From: Gorillibacterium sp.
Lineage (GTDB): Bacteria > Bacillota > Bacilli > Paenibacillales > NBRC-103111
Direction of reading: 5' to 3'
Length of the DNA: 15,959 nt
Assembly: GCA_014380705.1 (NCBI GenBank)
Contig: JACMJI010000368.1
Coordinates: forward strand, 1-15,959
Shown one piece after another: positions 7,477 through 14,469 of the stretch. The notes under the pieces were generated by a model. The model was not told the origin of the DNA, ran no database searches, and saw nothing but the letters and a program-made list of their open reading frames with translations. Position numbers and translations under genes: made by a program. Every line of letters starts with the position of its first letter. Within the stretch, counting starts at the first letter, position 1.

Positions 7477-8202
7477 ATGGGCATAACGGCGATTGTTTTC
7501 GACATGGATGATACGTTATACCCTGAGAAGGATTATGTACTCAGTGGTTTTAAAGCCGTGAGTGATCGAGTCTTTAACCAGTTTGGGTATCTGGGTTTCT
7601 ACGAGCTAGCGGAAAAGTTGTTTGCTTCAGGGGAGCATCGGTTGATTTTTAATCGGGTTCTGGACCAATTGGGTATTTCTTATGATCATCAGCTGGTTTC
7701 AGAGCTGGTTGCCTGCTACCGAACTCATGAACCAGAAATTCAGTTATCCGCGGATGCCTTGTGCTTACTCAATCGAATGAATAGCAAGGTAAAGCTAGGT
7801 CTTCTATCTGACGGATACATAGAAGCACAAGAGCAGAAGCTTCTGAAGTTAAACCTACAGCATCGTTTCCATGCTGTCGTATTATCCGATGCATTCGGAC
7901 GGGAGCATTGGAAGCCAAGTCCGGTTCCTTATGAACACGTGGTGAGACTTCTGCAAGTGAAGCATGATGAATGTGTATATGTTGGAGACAATGCGAGTAA
8001 GGATTTTATAACAGCGAAAGCACTGGGCTGGAGAACGGTTCGTCTTAAGCGACCCGATGGGGTTTATGCCGATACCCCGGTACCAGAGGAATTTGAAGCC
8101 CATTATCAAATCGACAGTCTGATCGAATTAACTACGATTGAAGAGTTGCAGCATCTGTTTTGTAGGGGAGTGGAATTAGAGCCTGAAGTAAAAGTGGGAT
8201 AG
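7477..8202 (+). CDS. HAD-family hydrolase (phosphatase-like)
   Basis: A 241-residue HAD hydrolase with all four catalytic motifs: motif I FDMDDTLYP (nucleophile Asp9, acid/base Asp11), motif II LLSDG with Ser111, motif III Lys146 in HWKPSP, and motif IV VGDNASKD with Asp171 and Asp176. An alpha-helical cap lies between motif I and motif II (about residues 18-90), as in the class IA group. Most such enzymes remove phosphate from small metabolites. It follows the ATP-grasp gene by 4 bases with an in-gene GAGGGG ribosome site, and precedes a second sugar transferase by 21 bases. A phosphatase step in making or trimming a sugar or acid precursor is the natural inference; the substrate is not identifiable. 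Confidence 0.9.
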   Translation: MGITAIVFDMDDTLYPEKDYVLSGFKAVSDRVFNQFGYLGFYELAEKLFASGEHRLIFNRVLDQLGISYDHQLVSELVACYRTHEPEIQLSADALCLLNRMNSKVKLGLLSDGYIEAQEQKLLKLNLQHRFHAVVLSDAFGREHWKPSPVPYEHVVRLLQVKHDECVYVGDNASKDFITAKALGWRTVRLKRPDGVYADTPVPEEFEAHYQIDSLIELTTIEELQHLFCRGVELEPEVKVG

Positions 8203-8223
8203 TAGCGGACGGGAGGGACTAGA

Positions 8224-8841
8224 GTGAAGAGGATGCTCGATTTCATTTTTGCTGCCTGCGGATTGATTCTATGCAGCCCGATCATTCTGGTTACGGGGCT
8301 TATGGTTAGAGTCAACATGGGCAAACCGGTATTTTTTCGCCAGCTACGGCCAGGGCTGAATGGGAAACCTTTTACACTTTATAAGCTTCGCACGATGCGT
8401 GAGCAATCCAATACGACGGAAGAATTACTTGCTGACGGTCTCCGATTAACGGCCCTTGGCAAAATGCTCCGCCTAACGAGTATGGATGAACTACCGCAGC
8501 TATTTAATATTCTCAAGGGCGATATGAGCTTCGTAGGACCAAGGCCGCTCTTGATCAAATATTTACCGCATTATACTGCTCGGGAACAGCTTCGGCATCA
8601 TGTTAGACCCGGATTAACGGGACTTGCTCAAGTGGCGGGTCGAAATCAACTGAAGTGGAACGAACGACTGGAGCTGGATGCTTGCTATGTAGAACAGCAA
8701 TCTATGCTGCTCGACTTAAAGATTATTGGCCTTACATTTGTCGCCATATTGCAGCGAAAGGGCATTGTCCTTGATCCGGGAAAATTCATGCTCGACTTAG
8801 ATGTAGAGCGAGCGCATGGCAGCCAAAGCGTCAAATCTTAA
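8224..8841 (+). CDS. Phosphoglycosyl transferase, PglC-like bacterial sugar transferase (second copy)
   Basis: A 205-residue paralogue of the gene at 5900: hydrophobic helix at about residues 5-29, LRPGLNGKPF, KLRTM, catalytic Asp88-Glu89 in SMDELPQL, SFVGPRPLL and GLTGLAQVAGRN. It starts with GTG; GGAGG ends 7 bases upstream and no ATG competes until codon 4. The two copies differ widely outside the motifs (for example WAQVNGRN against LAQVAGRN), so this is an old pair rather than a recent duplication. It lies just before a sugar aminotransferase gene, the arrangement seen in bacillosamine-type (pgl) and Bacillus eps loci, where the transferase uses the amino sugar made by its neighbour. That suggests an amino-sugar donor for this copy, by inference. 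Confidence 0.92.
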   Translation: MKRMLDFIFAACGLILCSPIILVTGLMVRVNMGKPVFFRQLRPGLNGKPFTLYKLRTMREQSNTTEELLADGLRLTALGKMLRLTSMDELPQLFNILKGDMSFVGPRPLLIKYLPHYTAREQLRHHVRPGLTGLAQVAGRNQLKWNERLELDACYVEQQSMLLDLKIIGLTFVAILQRKGIVLDPGKFMLDLDVERAHGSQSVKS

Positions 8842-8859
8842 TGAAAGGGATGAGGTACC

Positions 8860-10053
8860 ATGGACAAACATCTTGTAAAAAGTCGTATCCTCCTTTCTCC
8901 TCCACACATGAGCGGCAATGAGCAGCAATATATAAAGGAGGCTTTCGAGACGAACTGGATTGCTCCGCTAGGCCCAAATGTGGATGCCTTCGAGCAAGAA
9001 ATGGCTGCATATCTCGGGGTAAGTGAAGCGGTCGCTTTAAGCTCAGGGACTGCGGCTATCCACTTGGCCCTTCGGCTTTTGGATGTCAAAGCAGGGGATC
9101 GTGTATTCTGCTCCTCACTCACCTTTGTAGCAAGTGCCAATCCGATTCTATATCAAGGAGCGGAGCCGGTATTTATTGATTCTGAGCCTGAAACCTGGAA
9201 TATGTCACCTTTGGCACTTGAAAGAGCACTTCACGAGGAACTGAGGAAGGGCAGACTGCCCAAAGCCGTCGTTGCTGTAAACCTATATGGTCAAAGCGCG
9301 GATATGGACGCGATTGCAGCCTTGTGTGAATTATACAAGGTGCCTCTGATTGAAGATGCAGCTGAATCACTAGGCTCCACCTACAAAGGAAAGAAAAGTG
9401 GGACCTTCGGTCACTTTGGGGTTTATTCTTTTAATGGCAATAAGATCATTACAACCTCTGGTGGAGGTATGTTAATTTCCAATGTACCAGGAGCACTCGC
9501 TCAAGCACGCTTCCTGGCAACACAAGCCAGGGATGCGGCGCCTCATTACCAGCATAGCCAAATAGGCTATAACTACCGACTTAGCAACATTCTTGCAGGA
9601 GTAGGAAGGGCACAGCTGCAGGTGCTGGATGATCGAGTAGCAGCCCGGCGGAGGATTTTTCAGCAATATGAGCAGATGCTGGGGACACTTCCTGGCTTTG
9701 CCATGATGCCTGAAGCACAAGGCACCCTGTCCAATCGCTGGCTGACGACACTAACGATCGATAAGAATGAAGCAGGAGTATCCGTGATTGACGTTATAGA
9801 AGCGCTAGCCGCCGACAATATTGAAGCTCGTCCAGTCTGGAAGCCGCTTCATATGCAGCCGCTGTTTCGCAATAGCACTTATTACTCCCATGGCACCAAA
9901 GAGAATGTGTCTGAACAGTTGTTTGCGACAGGACTCTGTCTTCCCTCGGGATCCTCCCTTACTGAAGAGGAACAACTGCGGGTGATAACCAGTATTCAAG
10001 AGCTGGTCGAATATGCGAATCGATCGGGGCAGCAAATAAAATCGATTTCCTAA
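8860..10053 (+). CDS. DegT/DnrJ/EryC1/StrS-family PLP-dependent sugar aminotransferase
   Basis: A 397-residue fold-type I aminotransferase that turns a nucleotide-linked keto-sugar into an amino sugar, with glutamate as usual donor. Visible motifs are SSGTAAIHLAL (61-71) for PLP phosphate binding, EDAAES with Asp166 contacting the PLP ring nitrogen, and FNGNKIITTSGGGML with Lys195 as the internal aldimine lysine. The N-terminal LSPPHMSGNE and NWIAPLGPNV are characteristic of the PglE/EpsN-like branch. Length is normal. These enzymes act on 4-keto sugars made by a 4,6-dehydratase, but no such gene is in the window, so it must be upstream or elsewhere. Start supported by a GGGATGAGGT site. It is followed after 17 bases by the UDP-glucose dehydrogenase gene. 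Confidence 0.93.
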   Translation: MDKHLVKSRILLSPPHMSGNEQQYIKEAFETNWIAPLGPNVDAFEQEMAAYLGVSEAVALSSGTAAIHLALRLLDVKAGDRVFCSSLTFVASANPILYQGAEPVFIDSEPETWNMSPLALERALHEELRKGRLPKAVVAVNLYGQSADMDAIAALCELYKVPLIEDAAESLGSTYKGKKSGTFGHFGVYSFNGNKIITTSGGGMLISNVPGALAQARFLATQARDAAPHYQHSQIGYNYRLSNILAGVGRAQLQVLDDRVAARRRIFQQYEQMLGTLPGFAMMPEAQGTLSNRWLTTLTIDKNEAGVSVIDVIEALAADNIEARPVWKPLHMQPLFRNSTYYSHGTKENVSEQLFATGLCLPSGSSLTEEEQLRVITSIQELVEYANRSGQQIKSIS

Positions 10054-10070
10054 TAGACGGAGGTAACTCA

Positions 10071-11429
10071 ATGAATATAGCGGTAATCGGTACGGGGTAT
10101 GTGGGGCTAGTGACGGGTGTATGTCTCTCTGAGATTGGCCATCAGGTTACCTGCATTGATATAAATGAAGAGAAAGTGGCAAAGATGAAGCAAGGGATCT
10201 CACCCATCTATGAGCCGGGTCTGGAAAAGCTAATGATTCGCAACCGTGATGCGGGCAGATTAAATTTCACCACCAGCCACCGAGAAGGCTTTCTCTGGGC
10301 GGATCTCATTATCATTGCGGTTGGAACACCGCAGAGAGAGGATGGCTCTGCTAACCTAGCCTATATTGAACAGGCCGCTAAGGATATTGGCCGCCATATT
10401 CGAAATGATAGCATTATTGTGGTTAAAAGCACGGTGCCGGTTGGAACAAACGAATATGTAAAGGCGGTTATTGAAGGCCACCTCAAGCAGATCGTTAAAA
10501 TTCGTATCGCATCAAATCCAGAATTCCTCCGTGAAGGCTCAGCTGTTCATGACACGTTTCATGGGGACCGCATTGTAATCGGAGCAGAGGATGAAGAAAC
10601 AGGGAAGGTGCTCGAGCAGGTATATCTACCCTTCGGCGTTCCCATCTATCAGACAGATCTACGCAGTGCGGAGATGATCAAATATGCCTCAAATGCTTTT
10701 TTGGCTACAAAAATCAGCTTTATGAATGAGATTTCCAATGTGTGCGAGAAGCTTGGTGCCAATGTAGAGCATGTAGCTCTTGGGATGGGGATGGATAAAC
10801 GAATCGGGGGGCAGTTCCTGAAAGCAGGGATTGGCTATGGAGGCTCCTGTTTCCCTAAAGATACGAAAGCCCTTGTGCAGATGTCGGGGGATGTCGAATA
10901 TGTATTCAAGCTGCTGCATTCTGTTATTGAAGTGAATCGGGATCAACAGACCAAGCTGGTTCGCAGCGCCATGGCTCGCTTTGGTCATGTTAAAGGGATG
11001 CGGATCGCACTGCTAGGGCTGGCATTCAAACCCAATACGGACGATATGCGTGAGGCGCCTTCCATTGCCATCGCAGAGCAATTAGTAGCACTTGGCGCAG
11101 ATGTAATCGGGTATGATCCGGTGGCAATGAAAGGCGCCAAGCATGTGCTCCCCGAGGAGATGAGCTATGCCGCTTCGATTAAAGAAGCTCTGCTCGATGC
11201 GGACGCAGCCTTTATCCTCACAGAATGGCCAGAAATTGCCTCCCTAGATCTGGATCTTGCACGAGCTTGGATGAAGGAGCCGATTATTTTTGATGGTCGA
11301 AATTGCTTCACTCTAGATGCAGCCATTGCGGCAGGCTTTGAATATCACTCGATTGGCAGAAAATCTATCGTCAAAGAATCACTTCTTACAGATAATTTCT
11401 CCGAATATATCCTTGAGGCAAAGAACTAG
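10071..11429 (+). CDS. ugd: UDP-glucose 6-dehydrogenase
   Basis: A 452-residue enzyme that oxidises UDP-glucose to UDP-glucuronate with two NAD+ in the cytoplasm. The Rossmann motif is MNIAVIGTGYVGLVTG with Gly7, Gly9 and Gly12; the central domain has STVPVGT, NPEFLREGSA and YASNAFLATKISF; the catalytic cysteine is Cys260 in GYGGSCFPKD; the C-terminal NAD-linked domain has LLGLAFKPNTDDMREAPS. Length fits the family. GGAGGT lies 7 bases before the ATG. Its presence points to an acidic polymer with glucuronic or derived uronic acid, and it sits directly before a beta-helix gene of the type that often acts on uronic-acid polymers. UDP-mannose or UDP-ManNAc dehydrogenases are related, but the motifs fit the UDP-glucose group best. 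Confidence 0.95.
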   Translation: MNIAVIGTGYVGLVTGVCLSEIGHQVTCIDINEEKVAKMKQGISPIYEPGLEKLMIRNRDAGRLNFTTSHREGFLWADLIIIAVGTPQREDGSANLAYIEQAAKDIGRHIRNDSIIVVKSTVPVGTNEYVKAVIEGHLKQIVKIRIASNPEFLREGSAVHDTFHGDRIVIGAEDEETGKVLEQVYLPFGVPIYQTDLRSAEMIKYASNAFLATKISFMNEISNVCEKLGANVEHVALGMGMDKRIGGQFLKAGIGYGGSCFPKDTKALVQMSGDVEYVFKLLHSVIEVNRDQQTKLVRSAMARFGHVKGMRIALLGLAFKPNTDDMREAPSIAIAEQLVALGADVIGYDPVAMKGAKHVLPEEMSYAASIKEALLDADAAFILTEWPEIASLDLDLARAWMKEPIIFDGRNCFTLDAAIAAGFEYHSIGRKSIVKESLLTDNFSEYILEAKN

Positions 11430-11436
11430 GAAGATA

Positions 11437-11444
11437 GGAAGTGA
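11437..11444 (+). promoter_or_regulatory. Ribosome binding site deciding the start at 11450
   Basis: GGAAGTGA ends 5 bases before the ATG at 11450 and differs from the consensus GGAGGTGA at one base. An in-frame GTG at 11441 lies inside this site, so it is the less likely start. A further ATG at 11486 has only a weak AGGA upstream. Confidence 0.5.
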
Positions 11445-11449
11445 GCAGG

Positions 11450-13768
11450 ATGAAATGGAGCCGATTAAGACCGGACAGGACCAGCATGAAAAAAACAAAT
11501 AGGCGCATCGTGTATTTTTTGCTGCCTCTGTTCCTGTTTCTACTTGCTGCTCCATTAGGTGTTCCTCCTATCATTCAGCTAAATTATGATATCCCTGGGC
11601 TTTTTGAACGGGAATCCACGGTTGGGGCAGGGCGTGATGGTGCTGCTCAGGGACCGATCCTTCGTGCTGAACAGAATGAGGGTCTTGTTAAAGAGCCGGA
11701 GGTCCCAAGTTACCGGGTCGAACTGCCCCGATGGGGAATTCATAGTGATGGCACAGAACCGGAGGCTACCACTAAGGGAATCAATCAAGCAATCCGTTGG
11801 GCTCGGGATAGCGGGTACGAGGGTGTTCTTCTACCTGCAGGCACCTACTTAATCAGTAAGGATAGCCGAATTGAACTCGTCAGCCATATGAGATTTGAGC
11901 TGGATCACGCCGCCGTCATCCAGAAGGAGTCCAATAGCCACGAACGTTATGATACGTTGTATATCGGTGAAGATGTCAGCCACGTCACGATTCGTGGAGG
12001 AACCTACAGAGGGGACCGGGAGGATCACGATTACTCGTCAGGTGAAACCCACGAAGGCGGCTACGGGATTGTCGTCATCGGTGGATCCCATATTATCATT
12101 GAGGAAGTAACCGCCAGCCACTTTACGGGGGATGGCATTTACATTGCGGCGCAGGATCACTATATCGACACGCTTTACACTGCCGACTTAGAGCCCGGTG
12201 GGATTGATCAGAGTGGCAAGGCTGTCCCTGATAGCCAAAGGATCCGCAGTATAAACAAGACGAAAACCAGTCTGAGGAAAAGTATTTTTAGCGAGCGGCG
12301 GGTAATCCAAATAGCCAGACCGCAGAATTTAGCTAAGGATAGCCGATTCGATATCTTCTTTTATACAGAAAATGGCGGATTCCTCAAAGCAGAGAATAAC
12401 CTCGAATTTGCTTATAGCAATATTCCGATTCCGAGTAAGGCCGATTACTATCGTGTCGTCTTTAAGCAGACTGGAACGAAAGGAGTTAGTGTCGGAAGCT
12501 ACGCTCAAGTTGTTGCCAAGGATGTGGTCGTGCGCCACTCTGAAATGGCGTTTAATCGCCGCCAGGGGATTTCGGTGAGCGGGGGAGAACAAATTCTTAT
12601 TGAGAATAATACGATTCATGATACTTCGGGAACGGCACCTGAATCGGGAATCGACCTAGAAGGAGGCTTCCTGCCGAACCAATCGATTCAAATCAAGAGC
12701 AACTATTTCTATAATAATAAAGCCTATGACATCATTCTTTTTGATGGAAAAGACGCGATTGTCGAGGGGAATCGGATCGAATCGAAGGATGCGATCGGGC
12801 TCGCTTCTACGGAATTGTTCACAGGGGCAGTCGTTACAGGCAACACTTTTGTCGATAACAAAGTTTTAGTCGAGCGTGATCTGAATTTCACGAATAATAC
12901 GCTTATGAATGTCTATGCGAAGTTCTCCGGATCAAATGTAATCGTTGAAGGTCTCCACATGACAGACTCCACACTCACAATAGACGCCAAGACAACGAAC
13001 GGCGTTGAGGTAAACAATGTTAGGATGATCAATCACCTAAAGCAGGAGCATGCGCTGATCGTAAATGGCAGTGCGGTGAAGATAACCAACTTGACGATAA
13101 CGGGACCTACCCTGCTGCGAAGCCTAACAGGCAGTGGAGCGAAGGGAACGGTGTTTACAGGGCTGCGAATTGTAGACTATAACGGGATCTATGGGCTTGA
13201 TCTCCCCCAAGGGACGTACCGCGATTCCTTTTTTCAGTCGGATGAAACGGGTGATGCTGGGGCGGTGATCAACCAAACTGGACGGTTTATTTTTGTTGGA
13301 TGTCAATTTATCAGCGCAGGTACGGGACTTACCATCGCTAACGCCGAATCAGAGATTGAGCTTCATCATTCCAGTATCAAGATTACAGCATCGATCGGGT
13401 ACGGGAAAGCGGCAATCTATGTTCAAGCCGCCCAAGGGATTGCATTAACGAACAATGAGATTAATGCTGAGCAGCTTACCGATACAAACCTAGCCATCAT
13501 CAAAATCAACGAATATGGCGCGAGCGACAAAGCTTATGATGTGAAAAATGTTTTAATTAAAGGCAACAGAATCACTACGAATCTGCTTGTCAAAGGGATC
13601 TCGACGATTGATGCAGGCATAGGGGCACCTCCTTACGATATCAGTGATAATAAAATGACAAATGCTGAATTGGAGCTTAGAGTGGTGGACATTAAAGAGG
13701 TGGACATTAAAGAGGTGGACATTAGAGAGGTGGACGTTAAAGAAGTGGGAGTGGACGTTAAAGAGTAA
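11450..13768 (+). CDS. Membrane-anchored or secreted right-handed beta-helix protein (pectate-lyase-like)
   Basis: A 772-residue protein from the preferred ATG. Residues 1-19 are basic and 20-43 strongly hydrophobic, making a signal peptide or signal anchor that would place the rest outside the membrane. Residues about 90-135 (WGIHSDGT at 95, LPAGTY at 128) match the opening of pectate-lyase-superfamily / GH28-like helices. From about 175 to 700 there are many short rungs of the type VTIRGGTY, ILIENNTIHD, VEGNRIES, VLIKGNRIT. The tail (746-772) is a VDIKE pentapeptide repeat. Such proteins cleave or epimerise polysaccharides; no catalytic set can be assigned by eye. As last gene of the operon, next to UDP-glucose dehydrogenase, it probably trims or modifies an acidic exopolysaccharide. 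Lyase, hydrolase and C5-epimerase are all possible. Confidence 0.85.
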   Translation: MKWSRLRPDRTSMKKTNRRIVYFLLPLFLFLLAAPLGVPPIIQLNYDIPGLFERESTVGAGRDGAAQGPILRAEQNEGLVKEPEVPSYRVELPRWGIHSDGTEPEATTKGINQAIRWARDSGYEGVLLPAGTYLISKDSRIELVSHMRFELDHAAVIQKESNSHERYDTLYIGEDVSHVTIRGGTYRGDREDHDYSSGETHEGGYGIVVIGGSHIIIEEVTASHFTGDGIYIAAQDHYIDTLYTADLEPGGIDQSGKAVPDSQRIRSINKTKTSLRKSIFSERRVIQIARPQNLAKDSRFDIFFYTENGGFLKAENNLEFAYSNIPIPSKADYYRVVFKQTGTKGVSVGSYAQVVAKDVVVRHSEMAFNRRQGISVSGGEQILIENNTIHDTSGTAPESGIDLEGGFLPNQSIQIKSNYFYNNKAYDIILFDGKDAIVEGNRIESKDAIGLASTELFTGAVVTGNTFVDNKVLVERDLNFTNNTLMNVYAKFSGSNVIVEGLHMTDSTLTIDAKTTNGVEVNNVRMINHLKQEHALIVNGSAVKITNLTITGPTLLRSLTGSGAKGTVFTGLRIVDYNGIYGLDLPQGTYRDSFFQSDETGDAGAVINQTGRFIFVGCQFISAGTGLTIANAESEIELHHSSIKITASIGYGKAAIYVQAAQGIALTNNEINAEQLTDTNLAIIKINEYGASDKAYDVKNVLIKGNRITTNLLVKGISTIDAGIGAPPYDISDNKMTNAELELRVVDIKEVDIKEVDIREVDVKEVGVDVKE
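13685..13765 (+). repeat. In-frame 15-base tandem repeats encoding VDIKE-type pentapeptides
   Basis: Four consecutive 15-base units of GTGGACATTAAAGAG or close variants run from 13685 to 13744, encoding VDIKE, VDIKE, VDIRE and VDVKE. After a 6-base VG interruption a fifth unit (VDVKE) ends just before the stop. The first two units are identical in DNA. The unit length keeps the reading frame, so copy number could change without breaking the gene. Confidence 0.9.
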
Positions 13769-13848
13769 GATAATGGGGAGATTTCTGGGTGATTATAACT
13801 CGACCTCTCGGAGGACTGAGCTATATCTGCACAATACATGCCGTTCTT

Positions 13849-13892
13849 AAAAACTGCCCGCTGGCCAAGAATTTGGCTGCGGGCAGTTTTTT
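13849..13892 (+). terminator. Rho-independent terminator closing the operon, possibly bidirectional
   Basis: AAAAACTGCCCGC (13849-13861) pairs perfectly with GCGGGCAGTTTTT (13879-13891), a 13-base stem. Inside it GCCAA (13864-13868) pairs with TTGGC (13873-13877) around a 4-base loop. A T-run follows on the + strand, and the A-run on the left would give a T-run on the minus strand, so it could stop transcription from both sides. It lies 80 bases after the stop of the beta-helix gene. Confidence 0.93.
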
Positions 13893-13945
13893 GTGATGGT
13901 ATAGGAAAGTATAAGATTTTGGGGTTCCCTTACTAGTCTGAGCCA

Positions 13946-14001
13946 GGGACAATCCTTAGTCTGATCGGAATTAGCGAACGAGCCCAGCGTTTCATTGTCC
14001 C
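13946..14001. repeat. Inverted-repeat element with GGGACAAT / ATTGTCCC ends
   Basis: GGGACAAT at 13946-13953 is the exact reverse complement of ATTGTCCC at 13994-14001, with 40 bases between. The short ORFs here are not convincing. It may be one copy of a dispersed intergenic element or the footprint of a small mobile sequence; an 8-base match at this distance could also be chance. Confidence 0.4.
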
Positions 14002-14018
14002 CTCGATCGCCAAGAATC

Positions 14019-14201
14019 TAACGGAAGCAGATGCCGTTATTTCGTTAAAAATGACCTATTCTGAAATCTAACGGAAATGGGAGCAACTAATTGTCTCTTT
14101 CTCCACCGAAATAGCTCCAAAAAACAGTTATAACGGCGTACAGCTCCGTTAGAAATCAAAAGTGGCCTGATATTATGGAATAACGGCTGTGCCCGCCGTT
14201 A
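14019..14201. repeat. Cluster of TAACGG-N9-CCGTTA hairpins
   Basis: Three perfect inverted repeats with the same arms and the same 9-base spacer lie at 14019-14039, 14131-14151 and 14181-14201. A lone TAACGG is at 14069-14074. The starts are spaced 50, 62 and 50 bases apart, and in both 50-base intervals 29 bases separate CCGTTA from the next TAACGG. Flanks are also alike: TTCTAACGG reading inward occurs at several arms. The third hairpin extends to 7 base pairs. The loops differ in sequence while geometry is kept. This looks like a family of short palindromic intergenic repeats; function is unknown. Confidence 0.8.
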
Positions 14202-14220
14202 GAACCAACACGCGTTTTTA

Positions 14221-14469
14221 TCATCCCCCGGCAATTGATACGCACGTTCCCGCACGTTCCCGCACGTTCCCGCTGGTCCACTCCGCATACAAATGATCCA
14301 GATTGCCAATGGCGGGATACCATGTGGAGCGCAGATACTCCACTGTTCCGTAAGTAATGATTGGCTGATCTGCTATTCCAAACCTTCTAATTTCCAGTGA
14401 GGGGCTGTTGTGGTAGTATGTAGAAATAATCGTGTCAAAGAAATGAGGTAGAGACGGATGAAGATTGAC
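14221..14469 (-). pseudogene. Possible minus-strand gene remnant, unidentified
   Basis: On the minus strand one frame is open for 82 codons, from 14469 down to a TGA at 14221-14223, with a TAA just upstream at 14470-14472 and no usable start codon. The first about 60 residues read like real protein: HPSLPHFFDTIIS, then SLEIRRFGIADQPIITYG, then EYLRSTWYPAIGNLDHLYAE. The three 10-base repeats then scramble the frame. It overlaps the first 12 bases of the dehydrogenase gene on the other strand. The pattern loosely recalls the N-terminal cupin region of AraC-type regulators, which are often found next to dehydrogenase genes, but that is a guess. It could also be a chance open frame. Confidence 0.4.
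14241..14273. repeat. 10-base tandem repeat, three copies
   Basis: CGCACGTTCC occurs three times head to tail from 14241 to 14270, followed by a partial CGC. The copies are identical, so the expansion is recent. Ten bases is not a multiple of three, so each added copy shifts the minus-strand frame that crosses it. Confidence 0.9.

Noticed and set aside
11441..11449. GTG at 11441 as the start of the beta-helix gene
   Set aside because: It lies inside the ribosome site for the ATG at 11450 and has a weaker upstream site. The difference is only three residues, so it is not excluded.
14019..14273. CRISPR-like array in the repeat-rich gap
   Set aside because: The repeats are 6-base inverted arms or a 10-base direct repeat without spacers, and no cas genes are in the window.
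14391..14419. Possible promoter TTTCCA, 17 bases, TAGTAT before the SDR gene
   Set aside because: The spacing is right, but both boxes match only 4 of 6 bases, which is common by chance.
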